From NCBI GenBank assembly GCA_032622095.1, contig CP136063.1, forward strand, positions 276,639,426 to 276,703,425: a stretch of DNA of 64,000 nucleotides, in the 5' to 3' direction. Source of the DNA: Siphonodentalium dalli (lineage: Eukaryota > Mollusca > Scaphopoda > Gadilida > Siphonodentaliidae). A program made the translations under genes and the position numbers. The notes under the pieces were generated by a model. That model was not told the DNA's origin. It searched no databases and saw only the letters and a list, made by a program, of their open reading frames with translations. The stretch's first letter is position 1. Each line of letters opens with the position of its first letter. This document shows, piece by piece, positions 1 through 11,283 of this stretch.

Positions 1-624
1 GCGTGTTTAATATTTGTATACAGTGTGAGTTGTAACATCGAAGAGTCTGCCGTAAATAGTTACACTGAGTTGATTCGTGTGACCTGCACGTGTTTGGTCG
101 GTGACACAGTGACCCAGTTGCTGTGTCATTCATAACATTCTTAACATACCGTTGTTTATTTAAAATGGGTTAAACTCGGGTTTCTGTGAAAACTCAATGA
201 TGTCTATGCATTTTATATGATAATGCTTTCTTCTGGTCAATGGTGATGGGGATTTCGGCTTTCACCTCGGCATTGTCGATTATCGATAATTCCCAGGGCT
301 GATTACAGAATACAGACTGTCATGTTCCAACCAAAACGCGCATGCTTTTCAATGCTTAATTTTGTTGCGAACAGAGTTGTCTTTTAAGCATGGTTTGCAC
401 CCAATTCCGCAAAGGAATTTAAGGGAGCTACCAGTATAACACATTGAAATTTTAAAAATACACAGCCCATAAAAAGACGGGGGATTTCCAAAGTGACTCG
501 TCAGGGTATAGTTTGATTTATGCCAGGCTATTCACTGCGTAGCATGACCGACCGGGTTGTCTTATTTATATCTAGAATGCGTGATCACATACCTGTACTC
601 CGGCATACACATGCTTCAGTTGTG
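1..624. other. AT-rich non-coding stretch, probably TMF1 intron
   Basis: I see no coding exon or recognisable repeat here. It lies downstream of TMF1 exon 2 on the minus strand, so it is most simply intronic, because the coiled-coil exons of TMF1 are not in the window. Confidence 0.4.
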
Positions 625-798
625 TACAGTAATGTCCTAAATAATCGACTCCTTTAACCACAGCAGAATTATGGGTAACTTTTCATGATTTAGTCGGAAA
701 TATGGCTTGTTGACAAGCCATATTTCCGACTAAATCCTGAAAAGTTACCCATAATTCTGCTGTGGTTAAAGGAGTCAATTAATTAGGGCATTACTGTA
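625..798. mobile_element. Palindromic MITE, Tc1/mariner-like (family A), copy 1
   Basis: A near-perfect foldback of about 174 bp. Both ends read TACAGTAATG(C/T)CCTAA inward, and the arms share the words CTTTAACCACAGCAGAATTA and GACTAAATC(C/A)TGAAAAGTTA. The apex is a short GACAAGCC turn. Ends of TA followed by CAGT are typical of Tc1/mariner elements with TA target duplication. There is no coding capacity. Eight further copies or fragments occur in the window. Confidence 0.85.
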
Positions 799-969
799 TG
801 CGATGGGTGTTTAGTTCTGCTGTTGGGATTGGGAAAACAATAAATATTAACACACGGGGCAGACACACGGACAGGTTACTATGGACTGGACTTCTGGAAA
901 ATTGAAAAAGAAATTGAGACCTCCAAGAAAATCTCAGCCAGGCCAGGTACCGGAAACAGACATTTCTTT

Positions 970-1290
970 TTTTGGCCTTAGGCCTCATCTTCTCTGGAAA
1001 GTATTATCAAATTTTTTTAGAATGTTTCTTTTTCTTTTTTAATTTAGTTTCTCTATATCCCAAAATTGGCTGATGAAACATTACATAATTGAGGTCCCGA
1101 ATGGGTGCCCATTACCGTACTATCTTCATCATCTGGGAACTTAAATCTGTGTCTAGATTTCCCATAGCAGATGAGGCCATGAAGAATGAGGCCCCCAGAG
1201 GATGAATTTGGTTATACTAGCCAGCTGTGTGGGGTAGTGTCACTAAATTCACCAAATGGGTACCTCATTCTGCAATTGTCCGGCACCATA
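970..1290. mobile_element. Degraded double-hairpin MITE (family B) relic
   Basis: It contains GAATGAGGCCCCCAGAGGAT, a central TATACTAGCC..GTAGTGTCAC stem and the returning arm TACCTCATTCTGCAATTG. These are diverged forms of the family B hairpin, which is better preserved at 61514-61768. The GGCCTTAGGCCTCATCTTCT inner word is also present. Confidence 0.6.
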
Positions 1291-1439
1291 CTAGTACTTT
1301 GGCCTGATACATTCTCTACTTAGCTAACAATACTCTGCAATTATAGAATTTTTATTACTACATATTTTCCCATTTTTATCCCATCATTGACACATGACAA
1401 TAATATTAGTTGAAACAAACTGGATTTAAACTGTCAAGA

Positions 1440-2155
1440 GCTTTATAAAAGTACTAGCTGAAGCAGGCTCCCTTTGGGAGCCTTTATTCAGCGTCAGAGG
1501 GCCCTGAGGCCACTGTGTGCGCTTTGCGCACATTTGGACCTAAATATTCACATTTATTTGATTCTGAAATTTGACCCATAGTGAGCTAATTTTAAATTTT
1601 TTTTTTTTATTTATTTAATTAAATTTTATTAAATCAAAATTTTGAAAAACCAACCCCGCTATAGCCTCCGCCAGGTTACCCCGAGTCACCAGTCTTTCCC
1701 AGGAGACGGGAGTGATTGCTCTCGCACCCGCATGCACTCGTAATTTTCAATTCACGGGGTGCTAAAATTCGCACCCGTCCCTCTTCACAAAATACTAATG
1801 GGAGACTGTAATTGTTGGTTCAATATTGAACTATTTTAAGGTTTATTTAGATCCTTTATCATCTCAGTTCAACTATGGCATATTAAAGTGTAACTAGACA
1901 TAGGTCTATTCCACAATGATTTTTTGTTTGAGCAAAAACCCAACTTACAATTATAGTATGGGTGCCATATTACACCCGTCTTTTGCATTACGGGAGCAAA
2001 TAAATGCTCTCGCTGTATTTTCCTCGTGGGAAAGACTGAGTCACCAAACCAAATTTGGTTGAAATCGGTCCAGGGGTCTGGGAGAAAAATCCGAACAGAC
2101 AGACGGATAAACAGACAGATCCTGCTCTTTTATATATATATAGATACTAGTATTA
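1440..2155. repeat. Interspersed repeat with a sensor-like 3' end
   Basis: The block starts near short palindromes (GGCTCCCTTTGGGAGCC, TGTGCGCTTTGCGCACA). It ends with GGTTGAAATCGGTCCAGGGG, an ACAGACAGACGG run and TATATATATAGAT. That tail resembles the 3' ends of RTE-type LINEs and their derivatives. No ORF is preserved. The family assignment is inference. Confidence 0.4.
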
Positions 2156-2199
2156 AGGAACTTCGAGATTATAATTTAGGAAACTTATTTCCTAATATA

Positions 2200-2400
2200 A
2201 ACTTATTTCCTAATATGAATGAAGTTTTTCTAGCTTATTACCTCATACGAACAGCTGATATGAATGGAAAATTCCAGCTAACATGTATTACATATGAAAA
2301 TTTTCTGGCTTGATTCACAACACAAAGGAAACTTTTCTAGCTTAATAGCTGATACAAATGAGGATTTTCTAGCTTAGTACCTGATACAAATGAAGATTTT
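2200..2400 (-). repeat. Degenerate short tandem array across the TMF1 exon 2 donor
   Basis: The plus-strand word CTGATACAAATGA(A/G)GATTTT occurs at 2381 and 2349, 32 bp apart. More degenerate units carrying TTTCTAGCTTA continue to about 2208. The last codons of TMF1 exon 2 and its splice donor lie in the first unit; only that unit reads CAG followed by GT. Confidence 0.6.
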
Positions 2401-4003
2401 GATGATGAACTGACAGTGCTATCATGTGAAGGGGACAGGACGTTAGACTCCTCTTGCAATAGCTCAGTAGGTAATCCAAGCTCAAGTAGACTGCTATCAT
2501 GTGAAGGGGACAGGATGATAGACGCCTCTCTCGATAACTCGGTAGGTGAACCAAGCTCAAGCAGTGCACTTTCAAAATCACCTTCACAGTCTATGGCATG
2601 TGGTGCTCCAACACTTCCAGTATCACTTCCAGGGTGTGAGATCGTAAAACCCGAATGAATGGTATCATCATCTTTCTGATCTGCTACTAAAATGTCATCC
2701 ACATCTAATGGCGTTTCCTTATCACAGGTGGTTTGCATGGAATCGAAGCTGTCACTCACAGAAAGATTTTCGGTCATACACAAGGCATCACTTCCCTGGA
2801 ATGACGTCGCCTGTGCTGATTCAGAAGAAAGTTTCTCTATCGCCATTCGTTCAACAGGTGGTTGTGTATCAGACTCAGTTAGCGACTTAGTATCTGAAAA
2901 TTCAGTTCCAACTTCCAAGAAACTCTCGGAGGAAATGTCTCTTGTCAAACTGGATTCTGACACAGGTGATAACAAACTTAACGAACTGGAAATAATAACA
3001 TCCGAATCAATATTTTGCAGTATTTCAATATCTGAAGATGTTTCTTTAGCACTTTCACTTTTGGAGAATGATTCCACATTCATATCTGACGAATGTTTGA
3101 ACTGGTTGACTGATACCGATGGCTGCGAAAGGGCAGCGAGTGTCAGTAAGTTACCTGCCTGTACTTCAGTGGAATCCTGACCAGCGTCCAGACATAGTTC
3201 TGACTCTGGAAAACCAGAATCAACATTTTGAATATCAGGTGGTTTAGCGGAATGATCAACGAGTTTAACATCGTAAGACGGAATGTTAAAAACAACAGGA
3301 GAAGAATTACTCAGAGGCACCAAAATGTCCAACTCTGAGTCAACAATACTCGGAAAGTAGCTTGAGTCTTGGAGTCTGTCATCATTTTCAGAAATTGACG
3401 TACGACTAGATTGAGCACTCATCGTCTCACTTTCCTTATTATTGCTGATTTTGGACGATGCATTTTCTAAGTCCTTTTCATTATCTTCTGCTTCTTCATC
3501 CTTAACTGGGGTTGATTTAACTACATCAACCTCTTCCTGCGATGGTGCCATGCTGCTTGTATCAGTATTATCTCTGCCATCGTTATCAACTCTAACTGAG
3601 TCAACATTATCATCATTCCTTTCAACAACTGGTGAACTTTTCTGAGAATCCTTCTTTGAAAGAAGACGTAAGGGCGAAACTCGTATTTCTGTTGAATCTC
3701 TCCGAATTTTGTCCGTTTCAATCTTTTTGTCACCATGTGGACTATCACTTGCCGTTTTTGGAGATCTGGGACTGAAAGGTTGGGGACTCGCAGATTTTTT
3801 TGTTGGCGTTAGTTGTTCAGTCTTCTCAGCAAGTGATGCCAGCGCACTAGAACCCCAAGCTGACCAGGTGGTTGGTTCTGTGCTCTGCGATTCCGTCACC
3901 TCTTCAGTCGTACTGGAGACATCACCTGGATTTGATTCCGTCACCTCTTCAGTCGTACTGGAGACATCACCTGGCTTCTCTGAAGCTGTGACAGACTGAG
4001 ATC
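2381..4003 (-). CDS. TMF1: TMF1 coding exon 2
   Basis: 1623 nt, entering in phase 1 and leaving in phase 1. The acceptor is a pyrimidine tract then ACTTCAG at 4004-4009, and the donor is GTACTAAG beginning at 2380. It encodes Ser/Thr/Asp/Glu-rich disordered sequence with basic SP-rich patches (KSASPQPFSPRSPKTASDSP). The frame stays open across the whole exon. Confidence 0.85.
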
Positions 4004-6071
4004 CTGAAGTTAAAGTATCAGATAATAGTCTTAAGGCCAAAAAAAAAGATGCTATGTTTCCGTACATCGACCGACCCTAATAATAACCCGCCGACCCTAA
4101 TCTTTTTATTGATATTTTGAGAAAAAGTTAAAAATTTCTATAAAAAAAAAAACATTTTTTTTTTTTTACTGTTTTTACCACTAATGCACATAAATATTGA
4201 TGGTCATTAGTGTTCAAAACACATGGTTTCTAACATATTCCTGTGAAAAGTGACCATGAAGTGACTGCTGTCTCAAACGCCCCCAGGTGTGTGAATGGTT
4301 GTTGACTGATGGGCATGCATTTCTCAATTTTAATTTCCTGAGAGTGGATCTCATGCCTGCTTTATGCCTTGTTTGGGTCTTATGGAACATAGGAACACTA
4401 TCAACAAACATGGTGGGTGTTTATCTGTATATATACATGTACATGTATAGAGGTTATCACCACATGTTAGGTGTACATGTTTAGCTACTGTTTCCAAAAA
4501 CCAGGCATGCTAGGTTGGGTTTATAGCCAAATTTATGAAAATATGGTATGTGAATAATAAAAAACATACTTTATAAGCATGAAGTAAGTTTGATCTTTTA
4601 TCAATCTTAATGTATATTTCCACAGTGTTGATCAAGTAATACTTCCCCTCAACCCGAGTTGGCATTTTATGTCATTTCGGTCGAGGTAGTTCAATATTTC
4701 TGAAGCTGGATAGAAAATATCAAAATAAATTTTAAAAAAAATTCCCTACCCTAATTTTTTCGCTCTGTTTTTTTTTTGGCCTAACCTTTTAGATATTAGA
4801 ATGGTTTCTCCCATTCAGTTATAAAAGTATACATTGGAACAGTCTATAATTCATGTGGATGGGTGTTCAGGTAATAAAAGCAGACCACACACAGGAAAGA
4901 CAATATTAGAGCAGAATGATTCATATTCATTGGTGGGAAATGTTCAGATAATAATTTCAACAAATAACCTATGGTCATTTGTTACACTTATTATCTGAGC
5001 ATTCCCTAAGGGAACTATAGTAATACCCTAAATAATTTACTCCTTAACCACAGCAGAATATTGGGTAATTATTCAGGATTTAGTCAGAAATATGGCTTGT
5101 TGCCATTCATGCCAACAATAAAACTCCATTTTAGTTTTAAAATGACCTCTAACCTCCAGTTATAAACTTGTTGTTTCTGACAATTCAGGCAGTATTCATT
5201 GGAAACACTAATGTAGTGTATAGTGATATGTATCGTATCGTTGCAGCCCTAGATTCTATATCCAATTTGAGATGAGCGGTAGGCCACCATAATGAGTGGT
5301 GCGCCACCCTAACGAGCGGTAGACTTTACTAGTTATTGAGTGCGCCAAGATTTTTTTTTTAAATCAGCCAGGCAAAATGAGGTGAAAATCAGGCCTGAAT
5401 CTCGCTGAAAATATGGTGCTGGACATTTGCAGAATGAGGTCCCAGAGGATGGATTTAGTAACGCTAGACCGCACAGCGATCTAGCATCACCAAATTCACT
5501 TTCTGGGGATCTCATTCTGCTTATGCATCATCTTCTCTGGAAAGTATCTTTATTACCAAACTAACAAGTTTTTAGTTTCTTTAGAATGTTTCTTACTATT
5601 TTTTAGTTTAATTTAACTATATAACCAAATTGGCAGACGACACAATGCATAATAAAGGTGCCAAATGGGTGCACATCAATATCTTCACCATTCGAGTACT
5701 TTAATCTGAGTCTAGGTCTCCCATAGCAGAATGAGGTCCCCAGAGGACTAAAGAAACTAAAAAAAAATTGTTTATTTGATAATAAAGATACTTTCAAGAG
5801 AAGATGAGGCCTAAATAGAATGAGGTCCCCATAAATGAATTTGGTGAAGCTAGCCCGCTGTGCGAGGTAGAGTCACTAAATTCACCCTCTGGGGACCTAA
5901 TTCTGCAATGTTCGACACCATATTTTCAGGTCTGGTGAGTATAATACCTTCTATTCCTCCTCCTCCTCCTCCTTGCCCTCCAATGTCAAGTGCTTTATCA
6001 ATCTTCTTCTGTGCATTCTTGATAGCTTGAGACGCATAGCTAGTGAAGTTAGAAGAATCGAACCAACTCAT
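2381..6071 (-). CDS. TMF1: TMF1 (TATA element modulatory factor / golgin), N-terminal two coding exons, partial
   Basis: TMF1 is a Golgi-associated coiled-coil golgin, first described as a TATA-element and androgen-receptor cofactor. Exon 1 (6071-5948) starts at ATG 6071 and encodes MSWFDSSNFTSYASQAIKNA and then QKKIDKALDI, the conserved amphipathic N-terminus of TMF1, ending in a Gly6 run. The donor is GAAG|GTATTA, phase 1. Exon 2 (4003-2381) follows a TTCAG acceptor; the split codon GGA is restored. It encodes 540 acidic, Ser/Thr-rich, low-complexity residues with a WSAWGSSALASLAEKTEQL block, and ends at CAG|GTACTA, phase 1. It includes two internal tandem duplications, of 15 and 25 residues. 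The conserved coiled coils and C-terminal TMF domain are absent and must lie left of the window. The long unstructured second exon fits the family. Alternative golgins are unlikely given the N-terminal match. The opposite-strand ORFs over exon 2 are shadows. Confidence 0.85.
2419..2568 (-). repeat. 25-residue tandem duplication inside TMF1 exon 2
   Basis: Two 75-bp units encode LLELGSPTELSREASIILSP.. and LLELGLPTELLQEESNVLSP.., each followed by SHDS. The words CTATCATGTGAAGGGGACAG at 2419 and 2494 (plus strand) set the period. Divergence between units shows it is not recent. Confidence 0.85.
3889..3978 (-). repeat. 15-residue tandem duplication inside TMF1 exon 2
   Basis: Two nearly identical 45-bp units encode PGDVSSTTEEVTES with a single linker residue. 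TTCCGTCACCTCTTCAGTCG occurs at 3891 and 3936 on the plus strand. The near identity points to a recent duplication that keeps the frame. Confidence 0.9.
4785..5012. mobile_element. Relic of a TTAA-type MITE (CTATACT subfamily)
   Basis: Diverged copy of the element intact at 59953-60209. It shares TTCTCCCATTCAGTTATAAA, the word GTTCAGATAATAA and a terminal TTCCCTAA block. The terminal TTAACCC words are eroded (AACCTTTTAGATATTAG). It lies in TMF1 intron 1. Confidence 0.55.
5016..5112. mobile_element. Half copy of family A palindromic MITE
   Basis: One arm only: TAGTAATACCCTAAATAATT, CTTAACCACAGCAGAATA and GGCTTGTTGCCATTCATGCC. The returning arm is missing. Confidence 0.7.
5390..5938. mobile_element. 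Family B double-hairpin MITE in TMF1 intron 1
   Basis: Left end AGGCCTGAATCTCGCTGAAA with ATGGTGCTGGACATTTGCAG and right end CTGCAATGTTCGACACCATA with TTTTCAGGTCT form imperfect terminal inverted repeats. Each end carries a GAATGAGGTCC-type hairpin. The right end stops about ten bases before the TMF1 exon 1 splice donor at 5946-5947. Confidence 0.65.
5948..6071 (-). CDS. TMF1: TMF1 coding exon 1
   Basis: 124 nt. The ATG at 6071 gives MSWFDSSNF, which aligns with the start of known TMF1 proteins; upstream in-frame sequence has no ATG. A possible 5'UTR acceptor (TTATTCTAG then GTGCAG) lies near 6114. The exon ends with GGAGGAGGAGGAGGA-type glycine codons before GAAG and the GTATTA donor. Confidence 0.85.
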
Positions 6072-6422
6072 AGTGAATAAGATAAACTGTTCATGCTTCA
6101 AATATGAGCTGCACCTAGAATAATAAAATAATGTACATGTATCTTAAACAATGTAGCTAAGTAATACACCTTAAATGCTGGTTGAATTTACACCATTTTT
6201 GGAAATACATCGCTAAATTTACGTTGAAATTGTTGAAGCGGAAACTATGGGTAACAAATTCAAATAAAAAATACTACAACTTATCAGGAGGTACTAGTAA
6301 TAGTATGCCCAAATATGCTCCTGTTCGTAAAATTTAATTTTAAGTGATTTTCATCTTGTTGGAAGTTTTGAAGTTACCACAGTGCATCTGCACCTGTCCA
6401 TTTTAGCGATGAAAATCGGAAG

Positions 6423-6528
6423 TACAGTAATGCCCTAATTAATCAAAGCCATATTTCCGACTAAATCCTGAAAATATACCCATAATTCTGCTGTCGTTAA
6501 GGAGTCGAATACTTAGGGCATTACTGTA
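6423..6528. mobile_element. Family A palindromic MITE, internally deleted
   Basis: Both TACAGTAATGCCCTAA ends are present, but most of the left arm is missing, so the element jumps from CCTAATTAATC straight to AAGCCATATTTCCGACTAAA. It is upstream of the TMF1 start. Confidence 0.8.
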
Positions 6529-7237
6529 CTTATTGGGCCACATGCAGGAGAAATTGGAGGTCTTCCGTTTTTTTTAGGTTTTCCCTATGGCAATCCGGGA
6601 GTCTCAATGACAATCCGTGAAACTAACAGCTCTGATGACATCATAAAATGATTCCATCAATATAAGAAATACCTGTAAGACTGGAATTGATAGGCTACAT
6701 GTGGCTGAATGAGTGACAAAATGAGGCATATGATATACTAGTTAGTCAATATTGCAATTGCCCAGTTTCCGTGGAATTACTTACAAGTCACTTTGCATCA
6801 AGTCAAATTCAACCTCCCACATGTTTGGGCTATAATAGATGTCGATAATAGCTTGTGTTTGTCATATTTTATCTTATTGATGAATCCATAAATACATCAA
6901 GAATGACAATGTTTATTGGGGCCGTCTTCACATGGAGCAGATATCACTCAAAGTCCTGAGGTACCGGGTATGTTAATTATGAATTCTAATTCATTCATTT
7001 ACTCTCCTAACAAACAGGTAAATCCAACTTCTGTGACACTGATTGGTCTCAGTTGCCCAGCCCCAGGTGTTCACTGATAATTAAAAAAATCAGAATCCTG
7101 AGTGAATGTACTGATGTAGCCTTGCACTAAGTTGCAGATCATGATACACAATAGTAAACTGTGTAAACATACTTTTTGTTACATATGGTATGAGGCGGTT
7201 TACACTAAATGTGCCCCCCAACGACCACAGTGCCATA
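6529..7237. other. Non-coding stretch upstream of TMF1
   Basis: I see no gene. This stretch and 6072-6422 would hold the TMF1 promoter and 5'UTR, but no element can be identified with confidence. Confidence 0.3.
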
Positions 7238-7258
7238 CCCCCCCCCCCCCCCCCCCCC
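7238..7258 (+). repeat. Poly-C homopolymer
   Basis: An uninterrupted run of about 21 C residues immediately outside the left arm of the foldback element that starts at 7262. Length is probably variable and prone to sequencing error. Confidence 0.85.
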
Positions 7259-7261
7259 AAT

Positions 7262-8863
7262 AACACACACACCAGTTTTTGGAAATTTGTGTCAAAATCC
7301 CCGAAAAACAGATATCCCCACCCCTACTTAGTATATAATTGACAAGTATGGAAAGCTGGTCACCTGATAATTGTGTACATTTACCATGTCACCGATCATT
7401 TCATGTTAAATTGCAACAATAAAAACGTTAATGTCACAAAAGTATCACTTCCCAGTAATAAAATATATATTTCATTTCATATTTACCGTAAGTGAAGTAC
7501 TAGTAGCAAATTATCACTTTATAATTACTTTTATCCTATAAAACTTCCCAAACAACAGCGGCTCGTCGATTCCACGAGTCGCCATCCGAGAGTCAAGGGC
7601 AGATAATTTCAAACGCTTGTAAAATAGGATTATTTCGTCAAAACAGGAATCCGGCAATGGAATATACGTCAAGCTTCTGTCGCGTTGATGAATGCCAGTG
7701 GGATGTGATCGTTTTTTATTTATGCTTAAGCACAATTATTTGCAATTAAGCGCAACTAATTATGCTTAAGGGTAATTATTAATGCTTAAGTGCAAATAAT
7801 TATGCCAAAGTGCAATTATTTTACACTTAAGTGTCGGCGCACACGATTCCAATTGTCCTCGATTAATCCGGGTGCAGGATAAATCGGGGACAATCGGGAC
7901 CGTGTGCGCCTGACAATGGAGCGGATTTTGTCGGATCCGACCGATCAAACTGAGTTTGATTTGATCAGGAAAACCTGTCTCATGACGATGGCAATGCGCG
8001 TGTTTTGATTGTCACATGACCGATCGTCACATGACCAAAACCTCATTCAAATGTCGGAATAGTTAGCGGCAACCGCTATTCGAAATTAAATAAAGAATGC
8101 TGGTTGATCGACAAGGAACAACGGCTGGTAGACCTGTGGGCAGAAAATGAGTGCATGTATAATAATCGCAACAAGAGGGCGGCAGCTGTGGAAAGGTCTA
8201 TTATGCCAATTTACGGCTATTGCTCGTGACCTCAATATATTATTAATATATTTATTTAATTTATTATTAATAAATATTAATCTTTAAAAATACATATTAA
8301 TATAAACCACCATGACTAGCTATAGTAACTTGTTAGATAGGCTGACCACACCAGTTGGCTCCAATATATACTACAGTGACCATAGCATGCATATGACCGG
8401 AGTGAAAATCCGACTCGTGTGCACTGACACCCGTATGTGCCCGTACTAGCATTTTAAATTAAAATTTAGAATTTCGCGCGCGCGAGCAATAATTTTCGAT
8501 TCGTTTTATTCGATCCGCGCTTTTGATCTTCTCGAAACTGTCCTTGACTCTCGTGGAATCAGCGAGCCGCTGTTGTTTGGGAAGTTTTATACGATAAAAG
8601 TAATTATAAAGTGATAATTTGCTACTTCACTTATGGTAAAAATGAAATATATATTTTATTACTAGGAAGTGATACTTTTGTGACATTAACATTTTTATTG
8701 TTGCAATTGAACAAGAATGATGAAACGATCGGTGATATGGTATATGTACACAACTATCAGGTGACCAGCTTTCCATACTTGTCAATTATATACTAAGTAG
8801 GGGTGGGGATATCTGTTTTTCGGGGTTTTCGACACAAATTTCCAACAATTGTGACACACACAT
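7262..8863. mobile_element. Long foldback element with ~335-bp inverted arms
   Basis: Left arm 7262-7597 and right arm 8530-8863 are inverted copies with about 90 percent visual identity. Shared words include GGAAATTTGTGTC, CCCCGAAAAACAGATATCCC, GTATGGAAAGCTGGTCACCT and AAACTTCCCAAACAACAGCG. The ends carry ACACACAC runs. The centre (7598-8529) has no recognisable ORF and contains short ATTATGCTTAAG repeats. Probably a non-autonomous DNA element of unknown superfamily. Confidence 0.7.
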
Positions 8864-10197
8864 TAGTGCTGAAACGGATATCCGGTTGACAACCGGCTAC
8901 CGTCGGCAACCGGTTGAACTACGATCAACCGGTTAACCGCTATGTAATACACACATGCAATGCCACTGATAAAACCTAACGTATTCAGGTCCTTAATCGG
9001 CATAGACTGATAACAGTAGCTTTTAAACACGGGTACTTTATCAATTTTGCTACAAACGTTATCACTCAGAGGGGTATACATTCGAAATTACGCGTATTAA
9101 AAGTCAAAATCTGGTGCCAGATCAAAAGTCTTCCATGAATGGCAGATTACATAGTCTGGCATCGGCGGCTAAACATCAAAGATGCATGACGTCATCTTTG
9201 ATGTTCCGATGTCCGGCAAAACATGTGTACTGACGCCACTGGGTCATCGGCAAAGATCAATACAATCGTTTTCACTGCAGTACGGCGTGGTCATTTGACA
9301 TCTACTCTCCGACTGACTACTTGTAGACAGTATCATGTATACCCAAGAAATGAGTAAATCAGATGTCTCGGCACATTTCAAAGAGAAATTGGCAGAATGC
9401 AAACTCTGAGAACCAACCCTATTTACATACGCTCGGTCTATACTTCTAACATTACTGAGTTTGAGTAATCTCAGTCGATGAAGTTCAAATGAACTCGAAT
9501 CAAAGTGGTGTTCCCGTGCGGTCGGACTTATTTGCATCCTAATGACTAATTCTCAGCATTTTATTGTCTTCTAACAGAAAACACTGTTTTCAGCTGTTTT
9601 TTAAATTTTCATTTGTTAACTTCATAAAGTTCACAAACTTCATAGTTGTGTTTATCGGTCGTCAGTCATCCTATCCATCACAAATCGCCAAAGAACACCC
9701 AGCAGTTAGAATACCTGAGTCACATGACTTAATAATCGGCCAGTCGGGTAATCGCTATAATGGCAATAAAAAACTGCCGATATTTGCATGTACGAACATA
9801 TGTATATAGGTCACACAATATTCTTCCCAAAACGAGAACGATAACAAGTCAGGTAGCAGTCGCAACTGCAGTACAAACAGGTCAAGCATGACATGATGAC
9901 ACGTCTATTTATAAACACTGCGAGTTTTAGTTCACTGTGTTATCTGCCAAGTTGTCAACACGTGGCTTTGTGACGTTCGTGTTTGGTGATTTACATTCGT
10001 TTAATACAAGCTCTGTCTGTGTAAACATTACGCGAGTTTGCCATACAGTTAATAAATTTATCAAATTATGCTGATACATATTACGGTATAAATAATCAGT
10101 GTAAAGTCATAGGTTGAAAATAGCGGATAACCGGTTATGATCCGGTTACACGTCGCGGTTAACCGGCTACAAAAATAGGTCAACCGTTTCAGCACTA
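8864..10197. mobile_element. Non-autonomous hAT-like element
   Basis: Terminal inverted repeats TAGTGCTGAAACGG and CCGTTTCAGCACTA bound 1334 bp. The 8-bp flanks ACACACAT (8856-8863) and ACGCACAT (10198-10205) match at 7 of 8, as expected for an aged hAT target duplication. Both subterminal regions are rich in the palindrome AACCGGTT and its variants. Internal ORFs are under 100 codons and show no transposase motif. Confidence 0.75.
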
Positions 10198-10205
10198 ACG
10201 CACAT

Positions 10206-11283
10206 ACACCCACTAAATTCAGTGATTCACATAATTTGAACAAAAAAATAAATAAAAATAATTGACACTTGTCACTTCACTTGTTATAATTATCTCTGTC
10301 AACATATGGGCAACCTATAGAAAGGTATTTGAAAGAAGTAAGTCTTATGGAGTGGTGAAAACCAACGCAATTACTGTTATCTAAAATAAGTGAGCTTGAC
10401 ATAGAAAAAATGTGATAAAATAATACCGATGCGTAAATTTTGTGTTGATATCAGGAAGAAAATCGTTGATGCTTGATGCAACGCAATCAATGAATATACT
10501 TATTTGCGGATGAAAAATAAGCCGGAATTAAATTTAAACAAGACAGTCAATGACTGTGGTTCACGCACCAGACTGTAAAGACTGAGAAGACTGGGACTCT
10601 GAAGACTACAAGAGTCAGTACGTGACAATATCACTTCTAAACATGGACATAGCTGGAGATTCTCAGATGAGCAGGGCTCTTCAACTTGAAATTTATATTT
10701 ACACACCACTGACAAATCTCCAACATCTTACCTTTTAAAGAAGACAACCATACCACAGTACTAAGTTCATAAAAATCCTTTTGCACACCCCCTCTTAGGT
10801 TGAATTTTACAACTGGTACCAGAATTTGAAGCTCTCAAACGTTTGAAAACATGATTACCAACCCCATAAAGTTAAAATGTGTGGCCAATTTGGTCCAACA
10901 TTTTAACCTGAAGTAGGAACATATGGACTGTTAGTTTAAAAACATACATGTTGGAAAATCAAACCAAACTATGAGAACAATTCTATCCTATTTTTTTATG
11001 TGAACATCTAATCTACAACTAATGTTGGTATCGGGCATGAAATTTTCAACTGTTTAAATTTTGATCAAAGTAGGGGTCAAAACTCCACCCATCTACACTC
11101 CTTCCCCATTGCCCCAAACATTGCCCCCACAGGCTGCCTAGAAATAAATATTATTATACGAGTACCAAACAGGATAGAGGAGAGTTAAATCTCTTATCTC
11201 TGCCCCTATTAGAACAAATGTGAATCCCCATCTATGAGATCCATTCATCTAGCAATACCAATACACCCCCACTATCCAATAGG
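10206..11283. other. Non-coding stretch without recognisable features
   Basis: AT-rich sequence with only short ORFs that I do not recognise. No repeat shared with the rest of the window was noticed. Confidence 0.3.

Noticed and set aside
2416-3999. Plus-strand ORFs of 67-162 codons over TMF1 exon 2
   Set aside because: They are antisense shadows of a Ser-rich coding exon and have no domain of their own.
6072-6101. Upstream TTG extension of TMF1 exon 1 (ten extra residues)
   Set aside because: The ATG at 6071 gives MSWF, which matches the known start of TMF1. The upstream codons are not conserved and start at TTG.
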